DNA of 42,714 nt, taken from positions 1 to 42,714 of the forward strand of contig JAJRZB010000449.1 in the NCBI GenBank assembly GCA_024275455.1, in the 5' to 3' direction. The notes below the pieces were generated by a model. That model was not told the DNA's origin. It saw only the letters and a program-made list of their open reading frames with translations, and did not search any database. Numbering within the stretch: the stretch's first letter is position 1; every line of letters starts with the position of its first letter. The DNA is from Bacteroidota bacterium (GTDB lineage: Bacteria > Bacteroidota > Ignavibacteria > Ignavibacteriales > Melioribacteraceae). The position numbers were made by a program, and so were the translations under genes. Of this stretch, positions 8,476 to 18,482 are shown one piece after another.

Positions 8476-9954
8476 ATGAATCTATCATTACTAGATATTG
8501 TATTAGTAATAGTCTATGTTATTCTAATTTTGTTTTCAGGCACAATTGTAAAAAAATACATTAAAGGAATAGACAATTTTTTAGTTGCCGGCCGTTCAAT
8601 GGGTTTTCATTTAGGTTTATTATCTTTAATGTGTACTGAAATTGGGATGATAACATATGTATATTATGCAGAGCTTGGTTTTAAAGCCGGATTAGCTGCA
8701 CTCATTGTTGCATTCCCTCCGGTAATAGCATATTTCTTACTTGGTAAAACAGGTTTCATTATTAAGCCTTTGTTAGAAATGAAAATTAGCACTATCCCTG
8801 AATTCTTTTCAAAAAAATTTAGTAAAGGAGTTAGGCTATATATTGGGATTATTATGGCTGTTGGCGGGATATTAAATTTTGGCGTTTTCCCTGGAGTTGA
8901 AGCTAATTTTATAAATATAGTAACAGGAATTCCAAAAGAATACTTGTTAATAACAATGGCTACTATGTTAACTCTGGTGCTTATTTATACAATTGTCGGG
9001 GGAATGGTTTCTGTAATAGTTACTAATTATATTCAATATATCTTACTTAGTTTTGGGATGATATTCATAACTGTTTACGGAATTTATCATATCGGTTGGG
9101 GTAAAATAACTAATGCAGTTTTTACTAATTTAGGTGAAAAGGGATTTGATCCGTTTTTCCCATCGGTACTAAATGGTCAATTTGGACTTGGTTTTATTGT
9201 ATGGCAAATTCTTCTTTGGGTTGCTTTACTTGTTGGTTGGCAAGCAATTTCCATGAGATTGTTTTCATCAAAGGATTCTAAAACAGGACAAAAAATTTAT
9301 ACTTGGTCAGGACTTCTGTTTTTATCTAGCGGTATAATGCCCATTTTGTGGGGTGTAATGGCTATTGCTGTAGTTGGAAAAGATATTGATTCTTTGGAGG
9401 CATTACCTTTATTAATTGTCGAGATTGTTCCATCAGGTTTATTGGGAATAATTTTTGCTGCATTACTTGCAGCATCAATGTCAACCTATGCTAGCTACTT
9501 ACTTTCTTGGAGTTCTGTTGTTTCTCAAGATATAATTGGGAGTGTTGTAAGTTACATCACTAAGAAAAAAATGAGTTCAAAAGTACAGTTATTAGTTAGT
9601 AGAATTACAATGGCGGTTGTTATGCTGTTTATAATTTGGTGGTCCTTATTTCATGAAATGCAGGGGTATTTATATTTTTATCTTAATATGACAGGAATGC
9701 TATTTATACCAGGAGTTCTAATTTGTGTCGCATTCGGAATTTACTGGAAAAAATCTAGAACACTCGGAGCTTACTTAGCAATTACATTCGGTGCTATTTT
9801 ACCAATGTTATATTTGATTTGGCCTATTGAAGTACAAGACTATGCTTCTGAAATAGGTTGGGGTGGATTTGTAGCATCATTAATAGGAATGATAATCGGG
9901 TCATATTTACAAAATATTTTTCAACCACAAAGTGTGGAGGGAAAAACAATATGA
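8476..9954 (+). CDS. Sodium/solute symporter (SSF family)
   Basis: A polytopic protein of 492 residues with about 13 hydrophobic spans, as usual for the SSS/SSF family. Seen features are an N-terminal YIKGIDNFLVAGRSMG segment, TEIGMITYVYYAELG in span 2, the long IVTNYIQYILLSFGM stretch, and LAASMSTYASYLLSWSSVVSQD, which corresponds to the conserved Na-site helix. It would carry a sugar or similar small solute into the cell with sodium. The ORF track begins at GTG 8470, but the ATG at 8476 is better placed after the AGAGGG ribosome site (8464-8469). The stop overlaps the start of a 43-residue membrane protein. It runs towards fucI, which is convergent. Confidence 0.9.
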   Translation: MNLSLLDIVLVIVYVILILFSGTIVKKYIKGIDNFLVAGRSMGFHLGLLSLMCTEIGMITYVYYAELGFKAGLAALIVAFPPVIAYFLLGKTGFIIKPLLEMKISTIPEFFSKKFSKGVRLYIGIIMAVGGILNFGVFPGVEANFINIVTGIPKEYLLITMATMLTLVLIYTIVGGMVSVIVTNYIQYILLSFGMIFITVYGIYHIGWGKITNAVFTNLGEKGFDPFFPSVLNGQFGLGFIVWQILLWVALLVGWQAISMRLFSSKDSKTGQKIYTWSGLLFLSSGIMPILWGVMAIAVVGKDIDSLEALPLLIVEIVPSGLLGIIFAALLAASMSTYASYLLSWSSVVSQDIIGSVVSYITKKKMSSKVQLLVSRITMAVVMLFIIWWSLFHEMQGYLYFYLNMTGMLFIPGVLICVAFGIYWKKSRTLGAYLAITFGAILPMLYLIWPIEVQDYASEIGWGGFVASLIGMIIGSYLQNIFQPQSVEGKTI

Positions 9955-10082
9955 ATTTATGGGAATATTTTTGGGGAGTTGTAATATTATTTTCAGTTGT
10001 TTCATTTACGTATATGTCAATAAAAGTAATATATAAAGGATTTAATGAGATGAAAGAAATGCTAACAAAATTAAATAAGTGA
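9951..10082 (+). CDS. Small single-span membrane protein coupled to the SSF symporter
   Basis: A 43-residue ORF hidden within the longer ORF-track entry 9858-10082. Its ATG at 9951 overlaps the symporter stop (ATGA), and a ribosome site GTGGAGGG lies at 9934-9941. The predicted protein has one hydrophobic helix (about residues 4-27, WEYFWGVVILFSVVSFTYMS) and a short charged amphipathic tail ending KEMLTKLNK. The overlap and topology suggest a stabilising or regulatory subunit of the transporter, similar in idea to the small partners of some other symporters, but I do not recognise the family. The function is inferred from position only. Confidence 0.72.
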   Translation: MNLWEYFWGVVILFSVVSFTYMSIKVIYKGFNEMKEMLTKLNK

Positions 10083-10193
10083 ACTTATTTTTAAAGTAAG
10101 AATTTTTTGGCAAAGTATTTTATAATAAAAAAATATAAAACCGATTACCGTAATATTATGAAAATAATGATTAGTGCTTGTCTACTGAAAATT

Positions 10194-11999
10194 TTATCCG
10201 TATAAAGGTCCATAATTTTTACAAGCATTAAAATCAGCAGCTTCTAAATTATCAGTACCAAATGATTTCCATGAGCTAGGTCTAAAAATTCTGCTTTCAG
10301 CAATATTATGCATATTAACCGGTATCCGAAGCATTGAAGCAAGAGTAATTAATTTATCTCCAATATGTCCGTAACTAATAGCCCCGTGATTAGCACCCCA
10401 GTTAGCCATAACAGAATAAACATCAACAAAAGGTCCTTTGCCTGTGAGTATTGGAGCAAACCATGTTGTTGGCCAAGTAGGGTTTGTTCTACGATCAAGA
10501 ACGTCATGTACTTCTTTAGGTAAGTCAATTGTATAGCCTTCTGCAATTTGTAAAACCGGACCAAGTCCTTTTACAATATTAATTCTCGACATAGTTACCG
10601 GCATTTCTCCAATTGTAAGAAATTGTGAGGAATAACCTCCACCTCTGAAATATTCGAGTGCTGCTGGACACCAGCGTGTTGCATTCAAACATTCTTCAAC
10701 ATCTTCCTCGGTAATTTCCCAAAATGGTTTCATTACGGAATTCCCATTTTGTTTTTGTCTTCCGGTACCATCCAATGTTGTTGAGCCGGAATTAATTAAA
10801 TGAATTATACCTTTACTGGCTTTCCCCGAAAGTTCATAATTAGTAACTCTTTTTACAGATTCAGGACTCCAATAAGTCCTTACATCAGAAAATATTTGTG
10901 CCGTATCTGATAATAAATGACCGAATATCATTGAAGCCCCATTCAAACTATCATTTTCTGTAGCAACTGTAAAAGCTTCTCTAATTCCGTTCCAGTCAAA
11001 CGAAGAATTCAAAATTGCTTCTGAAAAATCACCGTTTGGAAAATGATCAGTCCATTGCCTTTGTCCTTGAAAACCTGAGATTAATGCATTGTGTCCATTA
11101 GCTTCTTCTTCGAATCCTAATTCTTTTAACTTAGGATTACCTATCATTAAATCTCTAATTATGATTGTCATTTTAACAACTGTTTCCCAATCCTTATCTT
11201 TTTGTTATCTGGAAAACTGAATTTTTTCTGAATTTATATCTTCACCTTCAATGCATTTATTTTTCACCCATTTAAGAGCTTTTTCAAACTCTTCTTTATC
11301 GTATATTTCTTCATCAATTCTTCTAATTAATTCGGACATATCAATGATAGAAGAGCGCATACCTAAATAATCTTAGAAAAAATCTTGGTCAACTATAGAA
11401 CCAACAATTCCCATAGATACACCCCCAATACCCAAGTAAGATTTATTTCTCATTTCTGCAACAGCCAAGCCAGCTTTAGCAAACAGTAATAATTTCTCTT
11501 TTACATCTTGAGGAATGGAAGTGTCATCACTATCTTGAACTTCTTTTCCGTAAATACTAAAAGTATGTAAACCTTTTTGGTTATAACCTGCTAAAGCAGC
11601 CGCTAAATAAACAGCTCCTGGTCTTTCAGTACCGTTAAACCCCCAAATAGCCTTTGGGGTTAAAGGATCAGTATCCATTACTTCAGTACCATAGCACCAA
11701 GCAGGCGTTACTGTTAAAGAAACACCAACACCTTCTCGAGCAAATTTCTCAGCTGCATTAGCAGCTTCTACAACTCCCCCAATAGTAGAATCTGCTATTA
11801 CACATTCAACTGGCATTCCGTTCGAGTGACGTAAATTGTTACTTATCAAATCAGCCGCTTTCTTTGCCATAGTCATAGTTTGTTCTTCTAATGATTCTCT
11901 TACTCCTTTGCGTCTTCCATCAATAACTGGACGTATTCCAATTTTAGGAATAGAACCTTGTAAACGAATTTTAGCTTTGGAATTATTTTTAAAAGTCAT
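10194..11999 (-). pseudogene. fucI: L-fucose isomerase, interrupted by two in-frame TAA codons
   Basis: Two ORF-track entries (11373-11999 and 10194-11171) are in the same frame and together make one 601-residue FucI, against 591 in E. coli. The N-terminal part has [23 protein letters not shown] and [20 protein letters not shown]. The C-terminal part has [16 protein letters not shown], the metal ligands in [10 protein letters not shown] and IFSDVRTYW, and the active-site His in NWGANHGA. The stops are at 11373-11375 (codon 209, DFF-stop-DYLGMR, where E or Q is usual) and 11205-11207 (codon 265, SR-stop-QKDKDWE). The 55 residues between them still read as FucI. FucI interconverts L-fucose/L-fuculose and D-arabinose/D-ribulose. 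It follows lacI by 59 bases on the same strand. No fuculokinase or aldolase gene is in view. Confidence 0.9.
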
Positions 12000-12058
12000 T
12001 TTTTAATAATCCTAATTTTAAAAGGAAAAAAATATATGAATAGATAATAGTAGAACAT

Positions 12059-13084
12059 TTATTTTTTATTTTTTGGTTTTGCAGTAGAATTTCTAATCTC
12101 AAACTTTGTATCTACACAAATTGTTTTAATAGGAGATTTCCTTTTTGATTCGATCTGCTTCAAGAGTAGATTGAATGCTTCTTCACCAATTCTTTTTCTA
12201 AAATGACTTATGGTAGTTAGTGGAGTTGCTAAATAGGGTGAATACAAACTATCAAAAAACGCTATTAAAGAAATATCCTCAGGAATTGATAAACCATTTT
12301 CCATAATAGCTTTGATAGCTCCAAGAGTAACAAGGTCACCCCCAGATGAAACAATTGCTGTTGGCAGTTTAGGTAATTTTAAAAGTTTTAGAGTTGCTTC
12401 ATAACCATCTTCAAATTCAAATCCTTCTCCAACAACATAGTTCTTGTTTTTTTGCAAGTTAAATTTCTTTAACGCTTTGTAGTAACCATCTAATCTATTT
12501 TTAATTGTGTAGATATGTTTTTGACCTCTTAAAAAAGCAATTCGCTTATGTCCTAATTTTACAAGATGTGAAACAGCTTTCATAACTGAATCAGCATTAT
12601 TTGTAATAACTGCATTAACTTTTAAGTTCTCAAAAACTCTATCAATAAGAACAAGGGGAATTTTCTTTTCTATTAAATCAACAATATGATCTTTACTATC
12701 CTGTACCGGAGCTAAAATAATTCCATCAACACCTCGAGATATCAATTGGTTTAGGAACAACAATTCTTTATCATGATCTTCATCTGTATTGCAGACAATT
12801 ACGGTATACTTTTTATTAAACCCAAGCTGTTCGATACGCCGAGCAATTCTTGCAAAATACGGATTAAGAATATCCGGAACAATAAGGCCAATTGTAAAAC
12901 TTTTTTTCATCCTTAAAGCTCTCGCAGTAAAATCCGGAATATAATTTAGTTCCTTTACCGCCTTTAATATCTTATCGTGTGTCTTTTCTGAAATTTTAAC
13001 ATTTTCTTTTCCGCGCAAAACTCGGGAGACGGTTGAGGGATGAACGCCAACATGAGCAGCAACATCCTTTAGTGTAGGGGCCAT
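12059..13084 (-). CDS. LacI-family transcriptional repressor
   Basis: A 341-residue LacI/GalR regulator. It has an N-terminal helix-turn-helix (TLKDVAAHVGVHPSTVSRVLRG, residues 4-25), a hinge helix ending ARALRMKKS, and a periplasmic-binding-protein-like effector domain beginning TIGLIVPDILNPYFA. The C-terminal domain contains the usual segments GVDGIILAP, LIDRVF and TTISHFRKRIGEEA. It is transcribed away from the gmhA operon and towards fucI, so it probably heads a lacI-fucI unit. Operator-like sites 66 bases upstream of its start, 67 bases upstream of gmhA, and upstream of the surface-protein gene at 21.9 kb are its likely targets. The effector is unknown; a sugar handled by the cluster or its phosphate is the natural guess. 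Confidence 0.93.
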   Translation of the reverse strand: MAPTLKDVAAHVGVHPSTVSRVLRGKENVKISEKTHDKILKAVKELNYIPDFTARALRMKKSFTIGLIVPDILNPYFARIARRIEQLGFNKKYTVIVCNTDEDHDKELLFLNQLISRGVDGIILAPVQDSKDHIVDLIEKKIPLVLIDRVFENLKVNAVITNNADSVMKAVSHLVKLGHKRIAFLRGQKHIYTIKNRLDGYYKALKKFNLQKNKNYVVGEGFEFEDGYEATLKLLKLPKLPTAIVSSGGDLVTLGAIKAIMENGLSIPEDISLIAFFDSLYSPYLATPLTTISHFRKRIGEEAFNLLLKQIESKRKSPIKTICVDTKFEIRNSTAKPKNKK

Positions 13085-13149
13085 AATACAAATCCTTAAA
13101 ATCTAATCCTTTTCAAATTAAAATCTATAAAACCTTGAACGATACAAGA

Positions 13150-13161
13150 ACAATCGTTTGC
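13150..13161. promoter_or_regulatory. Putative LacI-family operator 1 (lacI-fucI side)
   Basis: The sequence ACAATCGTTTGC differs at one base from GCAATCGTTTGC and has the near-palindromic form with a central CG that LacI-family proteins bind. It lies 66 bases before the lacI start codon on the lacI side of the divergent region, which suggests autoregulation of lacI-fucI. The assignment is by motif and position. Confidence 0.65.
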
Positions 13162-13178
13162 GGAATATTTTAATTTCA

Positions 13179-13202
13179 ATATATAATTTTAAAATTATAT
13201 AT
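13179..13202. repeat. 24-base perfect palindrome in the lacI/gmhA divergent region
   Basis: The half ATATATAATTTT is followed directly by its exact reverse complement. It places a TATAAT hexamer on the plus strand (13182-13187) and another on the minus strand (13194-13199), so it could act as a back-to-back pair of -10 elements, a protein site, or simply AT-rich DNA. Confidence 0.5.
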
Positions 13203-13263
13203 CAAAATTCTATTATTTAGTTTTTGCTTACAACATTGATTGTAATATTATTTTATTTCAGTA

Positions 13264-13290
13264 TTGTTTAAGTAAAATAGATTCTATAAT
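13264..13290 (+). promoter_or_regulatory. Candidate promoter of the gmhA operon
   Basis: TTGTTT (13264-13269) and a perfect TATAAT (13285-13290) are separated by 15 bases, slightly short of the ideal 17. The expected start of transcription, near 13297, would lie just before operator 2 at 13301, a layout that fits repression. Bacteroidota-type promoters differ from this consensus, so the call is tentative. Confidence 0.35.
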
Positions 13291-13300
13291 TTTACAATAG

Positions 13301-13312
13301 ACAAACGATTGC
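13301..13312. promoter_or_regulatory. Putative LacI-family operator 2 (gmhA side)
   Basis: The sequence ACAAACGATTGC is the reverse complement of GCAATCGTTTGT, so it matches operators 1 and 3 on the other strand. It lies 67 bases before the gmhA ATG and just after the TATAAT of the candidate promoter. It is 151 bases centre to centre from operator 1, so looping between them is possible. Confidence 0.68.
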
Positions 13313-13378
13313 CTAAGTGTTTTGTTATTGCATTAAATGCTTATTATCAATTTTAAAAATATATATAAAGAGACATTT

Positions 13379-13966
13379 ATGAAAGATATTATCAAAAACG
13401 AACTGCTTTCTCATAAGGAAGTAATTGACCTTGTTATTGAATCATTAAGTGAAGATATTCTAAAAGCTTGTGAAGTTGCTTTGAATACTATTAACAGCGG
13501 AAATAAAATTATTCTTATGGGAAATGGGGGAAGTGCTGCAGATGCACAGCACATAGCAGCAGAATTTACCGGGCGGTATAAAATTGAAAGAAGAGGTTTG
13601 CCTGCAATTGCATTAACAACCGATACTTCTGCATTAACTGCTATTGGAAATGATTATGGATATGAATATATATTTGAAAGGCAAGTTGAGGCTTTAGCTA
13701 AAAAGGGTGATTTATTAATTGGGATATCTTCCACAGGAAATAGTGATAATATAATTAGAGCTTTTAAAAGAGGAAAAGAAATAGGTTGTAATACAATTGG
13801 TTTAAGTGGAAAAGGTGGTGGAAAATTTAATGGAGTCTGTGATCTTAATGTAATTGTTCCCTCTAATAATACACCCCGTGTGCAGGAAATTCATATTTTA
13901 ATTGGTCATACAATTTGTCAAATAGTTGATTCCTTTTATCAAAACTTAGCTGAGGAGAATGAATGA
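13379..13966 (+). CDS. gmhA: SIS-domain phosphosugar isomerase, GmhA type
   Basis: A 195-residue SIS-domain protein closely resembling sedoheptulose-7-phosphate isomerase. Conserved segments are [54 protein letters not shown] and [13 protein letters not shown], the last carrying the catalytic Glu and His. GmhA turns sedoheptulose 7-phosphate into D-glycero-D-manno-heptose 7-phosphate in LPS-heptose synthesis. The ORF track's start at 13337 is less likely than the ATG at 13379, after which homology begins. The stop overlaps the start of the kinase-phosphatase gene (ATGA), which fits the heptose pathway (isomerase, kinase, phosphatase). The location in a LacI-controlled operon with glycosidase and other catabolic genes leaves a different phosphosugar substrate open. 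Confidence 0.85.
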   Translation: MKDIIKNELLSHKEVIDLVIESLSEDILKACEVALNTINSGNKIILMGNGGSAADAQHIAAEFTGRYKIERRGLPAIALTTDTSALTAIGNDYGYEYIFERQVEALAKKGDLLIGISSTGNSDNIIRAFKRGKEIGCNTIGLSGKGGGKFNGVCDLNVIVPSNNTPRVQEIHILIGHTICQIVDSFYQNLAEENE

Positions 13967-15855
13967 TAAAATCTGAAATTGAAAAACTTCTTCAATCATT
14001 AGTAGATGTTAAAGTTGGTGTTATTGGGGATTTTGCTTTAGATGTTTACTATGAATTAAATCAAAATACAGGTGAATTCTCAATTGAAACCGGTAAACCA
14101 GTTACTTACGGTTCTAATATAAAAACTTATTTAGGCGCTGCCGGTAATATTGTTAATAATGTTATTTCATTGGGGGTGAAAGATGTATCGGTTTTTGGGT
14201 TTGTAGGTAATGATATTTTAGGAAGGGAGTTAATTTCTCTTTTTAATGAAAAAAAAGTTGATGCAGAAAACCTAATTGTTCTAGAAAATAATTGGGAAAC
14301 GTATGCATACATAAAACCTTTTGAAAGAAAAGAAGAAGGCAATCGGTTAGATTTTGGTTCGTTAAATAAACCTCCTGATGCAGAAATAGATAAATTGTTA
14401 AATAACCTTAAAACAAAGATAAAGGACTTGGATGTTCTTATAATCAATCAGCAATTTGTAAACCCAATGGTTGATGCTAAAACTTTAGAAACTTTAAATG
14501 AAATTATTCTAGAAAATCCGAATTGCAAAATATTCGGTGATTTAAGACAAAATAGTACAGATTTACAAACGGGTATTCTTAAAATGAATGTATATGAAAT
14601 TTCAAGAATACTTGACATTGAGATATTTGATGAAAAAGATACAAGTTTATGTATAGATAAAGCTAAACAAGTTCATAAAATAATAGGTAATCCGCTCTTT
14701 ATGACTCGAGGAGAAAACGGACTTATATATATAGATAGTGAAGAGTCTATTACTGTTCCGGGTATATATTTAACTGGAGATACGGATGAACTTGGGAGAG
14801 GGAATACTTGTGTTAGTGCATTTGCTGTTTCTCTTGGCAGTGGCGCAAGTATAAAAGACTCACTTGAAATTGCAAACGTGGCTTATGCAATAATTGTTAA
14901 GAGAATTAGACAAACCGGAACTGCAACACCCGAAGAAATATTAAAATTAGCGGATGATTGTTATTATAATTATGATCTAGCTTTAGCCCATGACCCAAGA
15001 AAAGCAAAATATTTTGAAAATACTGAAATTGAAATAATTGGTGATTTGCCTAATAATATCCAGATAAGAAATGTAATATTGGACCATGATGGCACCATCT
15101 CCACGCTTAGAGAAGGGTGGGAATTGGTAATGCATGAAGTAATGATGGAACTAATTTGCGGTGATAAACTTAAAGATTTGGCTACCGATGAATACAACAG
15201 AATTTCATTGAAATGTGAAAAGTTTATTAATGATACTACCGGAATACAGACCATAATTCAAATGCAAGGATTAAGAGATATTGTAATTGATGAAGGCTAT
15301 GTTCCAATATCTGAAGTTAAATCAGCCGGTGAATATAAGGCCATTTATCTTAATAAACTTATGGTTAGTGTTAATGACAGAATTGGGAAATTTAATCGTG
15401 GTGAGAGAACAATACACGATTTTACAATTTTAGGAGCGGTTAATTTTCTCAATGAATTAAAGAAGAAAGAGTTAACACTGTTTTTAGCTAGTGGTACTGA
15501 TGAAGTAAATGTGGTTGAAGAAGCTAATGCACTTGGTTATGGAGATATGTTTAACGGAGGTATCAGAGGATCGAAAGGTAATGAAATTGGTGATGCGAAA
15601 AAAATTGTTATAAATCGCATAATTTAAGAAGGGCACTGTGACGGATCAAATCTTATGGTAATTGGTGATGGACCGGTTGAAATTATTGAAGGCAGAAAAG
15701 TTGGAGCATTTTGCATTGGTGTCGCATCCGATGAAGTTAGAAGACATGGTTTAAATTATAGCAAGAGAACTAGACTTATCCGTGCTGGAGCAAATATAAT
15801 TATACCGGATTTTTCTCAATTAGATCAACTTTTAAATATTATTTTTAATAAATAG
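13963..15855 (+). pseudogene. PfkB-family kinase fused to HAD phosphatase, interrupted by an in-frame TAA
   Basis: Two ORF-track entries (13963-15627 and 15655-15855) share a frame and join into one 630-residue protein with a TAA at codon 555 (15625-15627), in the run NRII-stop-EGHCDGSN. Residues 1-335 are a ribokinase-like kinase (GAAGNIVNNVISLG near the start, FGDLRQNSTD in the middle). Residues from 374 on are a HAD phosphatase: motif I DHDGT at 374-378, motif II in LASGTDE, the motif III Lys in RGSKGNEIG and motif IV in VIGDGPVE. Motif IV lies after the TAA, so the truncated form would lack a metal ligand. The kinase signature is odd: the catalytic GAGD is GRGN, with Asn281 in place of the base. 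Next to gmhA it suggests heptose 7-phosphate kinase plus heptose bisphosphate phosphatase (HldE-N/GmhB-like). Confidence 0.8.
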
Positions 15856-15867
15856 AAAGCTATTTTG

Positions 15868-18443
15868 ATGAATAATATTAAACTTGAAAAGAATTGGAAA
15901 TTACATTCGTCTGAGAATTTGAATCATGATGGCGGAAAGATATCTTTATCTGAATTTAATACTAGTGATTGGTATTCAGCTAAAGTACCCTCAACGGTTT
16001 TAGCTACTTTAGTAGAAAATGGGGTTTACCATAACCCATATTTTGGTACAAATCTTAAAAAAATTCCAACTGAACAGTTTAAGCAGCCATGGTGGTACCG
16101 ATCTGAATTTAATTTAGATGCTAAACAATCAAATAATACTGTTTTAATTTCTTTTGACGGAATTAATTATAAAGCTAATATTTGGATAAATGGAAGAATA
16201 ATAGCAGATACAAATACTGTTAATGGAGCTTTCCGAAGATTTCAGTTTGATATTTCAAAAGATGTCGCCGAAGGTAAAAATGTTCTTGCTGTAGAAGTGA
16301 TTCCGCCGAAACCAGGTGATTTTTCAATAGGTTTTGTTGATTGGAATCCTAACCCTCCGGATAATAACATTGGAATCTTTAGAGATGTTACTCTTCATTT
16401 TAATGGTGGAGTTTCAATTCGAAATCCGTTTGTTGAGACAAAAGTTGAGCTTAAAACATTACGCAAGGCAAACCTTAATATTTCGACCGAGATTGTTAAT
16501 CATACTGATAAAAAAGTGTCAGGTATTCTTCAAGGTGAAATTGAGAATATTAAATTTTTGAAATCTGTTGTCTTGGAACCTAATAAGACAAAAACCATAT
16601 ATTTTAATGCCGAGGACTTTCCTCAATTAATTTTTAAAAATCCAAAACTGTGGTGGCCGAATAGATTAGGTGACCCGAATTTATATGTTCTTCAATTGAA
16701 ATTTATTGAATCCGAAAAAATAATTGATCAGACTACTGTCTCATTTGGAATTAGGCAAATAGAAGATTACGTAAATGAAGGTGGGCACAGAGGATTCAAA
16801 GTTAATGGACATAAAGTTTTAATTAGAGGAGCTGGTTGGACAGATGATTTATTTTTACAAGACACTTATGAATCACTGAAAACCCAAATTGCTTATGTTA
16901 AAGATATGAACCTAAATTGTATTCGTCTTGAAGGTTTTTGGGGGAAAGACCAGAAATTGTATGACCTTTGTGATGAAAACGGAATATTAATTATGGTGGG
17001 TTGGAGTTGTCATTGGGAACATGAGGAATATGTTGGTAAACCGGTTGATAGCAGATACGGCGGTGTTGTTGAACCTGATGAAATTGATCTTATATCAAGA
17101 TCATGGGAAGACCAAGTTTTATGGTTGAGAAATCATCCTTCAATTTTTGTTTGGACTGTGGGTAGTGATTTACTACCGCATCCGGATTTGGAAAAAAAAT
17201 ATGTTGAAACTTTTAATAAATATGATACAACCAGACCATATTTGAATTCAACAGGTGGTATAGGCAGTGAACAGGGAATAATTTCCAGTTCGGAAATTAT
17301 TAGTGAAATAAGCGGTTCTTCTAGAGTGAAAATGTTAGGTCCTTATGCTTATACACCTCCAATTTATTGGTATACAAATAAAAATCTTGGTGGGGCTTAC
17401 GGATTTAATACGGAAACGTCTCCCGGTGCAAACATCCCTCCAATTGAAAGTATAAAAAAAATGATACCTGAAAATCATCTCTGGCCGGTAGATGAAGTCT
17501 GGAATTTTCATTGCGGCAAAAATAGTTTCTCTAATATAGATAGAACTTTAACTGCAATTGAAAAACGCTACGGTAAACCAGAAAGTGTTAATGATTTTGT
17601 TTTTAAATCACAATTACTAAATTATGAGTTGATGAGGCCAATGTTTGAAGCATTTCAAATTAACCAAGGAAAAGCAACCGGAATTATTCAGTGGATGCTT
17701 AACTCAGCTTGGCCAGAAATGTATTGGCAACTTTACGATAGTTATCTTATGCCGAACGCTGCTTATTTTGCTGCAAAAAAGCAAATGAACCTATACACAT
17801 TGTATATAATTACGGGAAGAATTCAATACATGTAGTAAATAATACGTTTAAGAGTATAAATAATCATAAAGCAAAAATTAGAATATTCAATATTAAGTCT
17901 AATATAATTTTCGAAAAAAATATAGATTTTTCTTTAAATGCAGAATCATCATTATTACTTTTTACTTTACCGGAATTATGTGACTTAACATCAGTATACT
18001 TTTTAGATTTAAGAGTAATTAACAGTAAAGGAGTTGAAGTAGAAAATAATTTTTATTGGTTATCAACTAAAAAAGATGTTCTTGATTATGATGCGGATTT
18101 TGAAGATTGGCCATTTTATACTCCAAGTAAGGAATATGCTGATTACACTTTATTGAATACTTTACCAAAAGTAAAACTAAGTATTAATTATAGTTATGAG
18201 AAACGAAAAGGTAAAGATTTTCTTATTGTATCATTAGAGAATAAGTCAAATACAATTGTTTTCTTTACTGAATTATTACTTTTTAATAAAAATACAGAAG
18301 AAGTAATTTTACCTGTTTTTTGGAGTGAAAATTATTTTAGTATTTTACCAAACGAGACAAGAGAAATTAAAGCTGATTATTCATTTGCTATGAAAAATGA
18401 AAAACCAGAATTAAGAATTAAAGGATGGAATCTAAATAATTAA
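15868..18443 (+). pseudogene. GH2-family exo-beta-glucosaminidase/mannosidase-like hydrolase, split by a -1 shift
   Basis: The ORF track ends the frame at 17835, but homology-like coding continues in the -1 frame from 17781 to 18443, with no stop between; the joined protein has about 858 residues. Domains are an N-terminal jelly roll (WYRSEFNLD, NIWINGR, PNPPDNNIGIFRDV), an Ig-like sandwich, and a TIM barrel. The acid/base is the Asp in GSDLLP (Asp435 from the 15865 codon) where most GH2 enzymes have NE, and the nucleophile is Glu517 in FNTETSPG. SD in place of NE and the DWNPNPPDNN string are typical of the exo-beta-D-glucosaminidase (CsxA)/endo-beta-mannosidase branch. The shift falls at A6 (17775-17780) in the in-frame heptamer A AAA AAG. 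No signal peptide is seen, so it is probably cytoplasmic. ATG 15868 is preferred to TTG 15865. Confidence 0.85.
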
Positions 18444-18482
18444 CTTTCCCAAGTTTGAAAATTAATAGCGGGAGGAACTAAA

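Noticed and set aside
10084-10100. CTTATTT/AAAGTAAG inverted repeat followed by TTTTTT between the convergent symporter and fucI genes
   Set aside because: It is an AT-only stem with a tiny loop and a wobble pair, too weak to call a terminator in such AT-rich DNA.
14127-14447. 106-residue minus-strand ORF within the kinase gene, and similar opposite-strand ORFs
   Set aside because: They lie wholly within strongly conserved genes and have no recognisable domains, so they are shadows.
10194-15855. Reassignment of TAA to a sense codon
   Set aside because: Many clearly complete genes in the window end in TAA at their expected C-terminus, so TAA is a working stop here.
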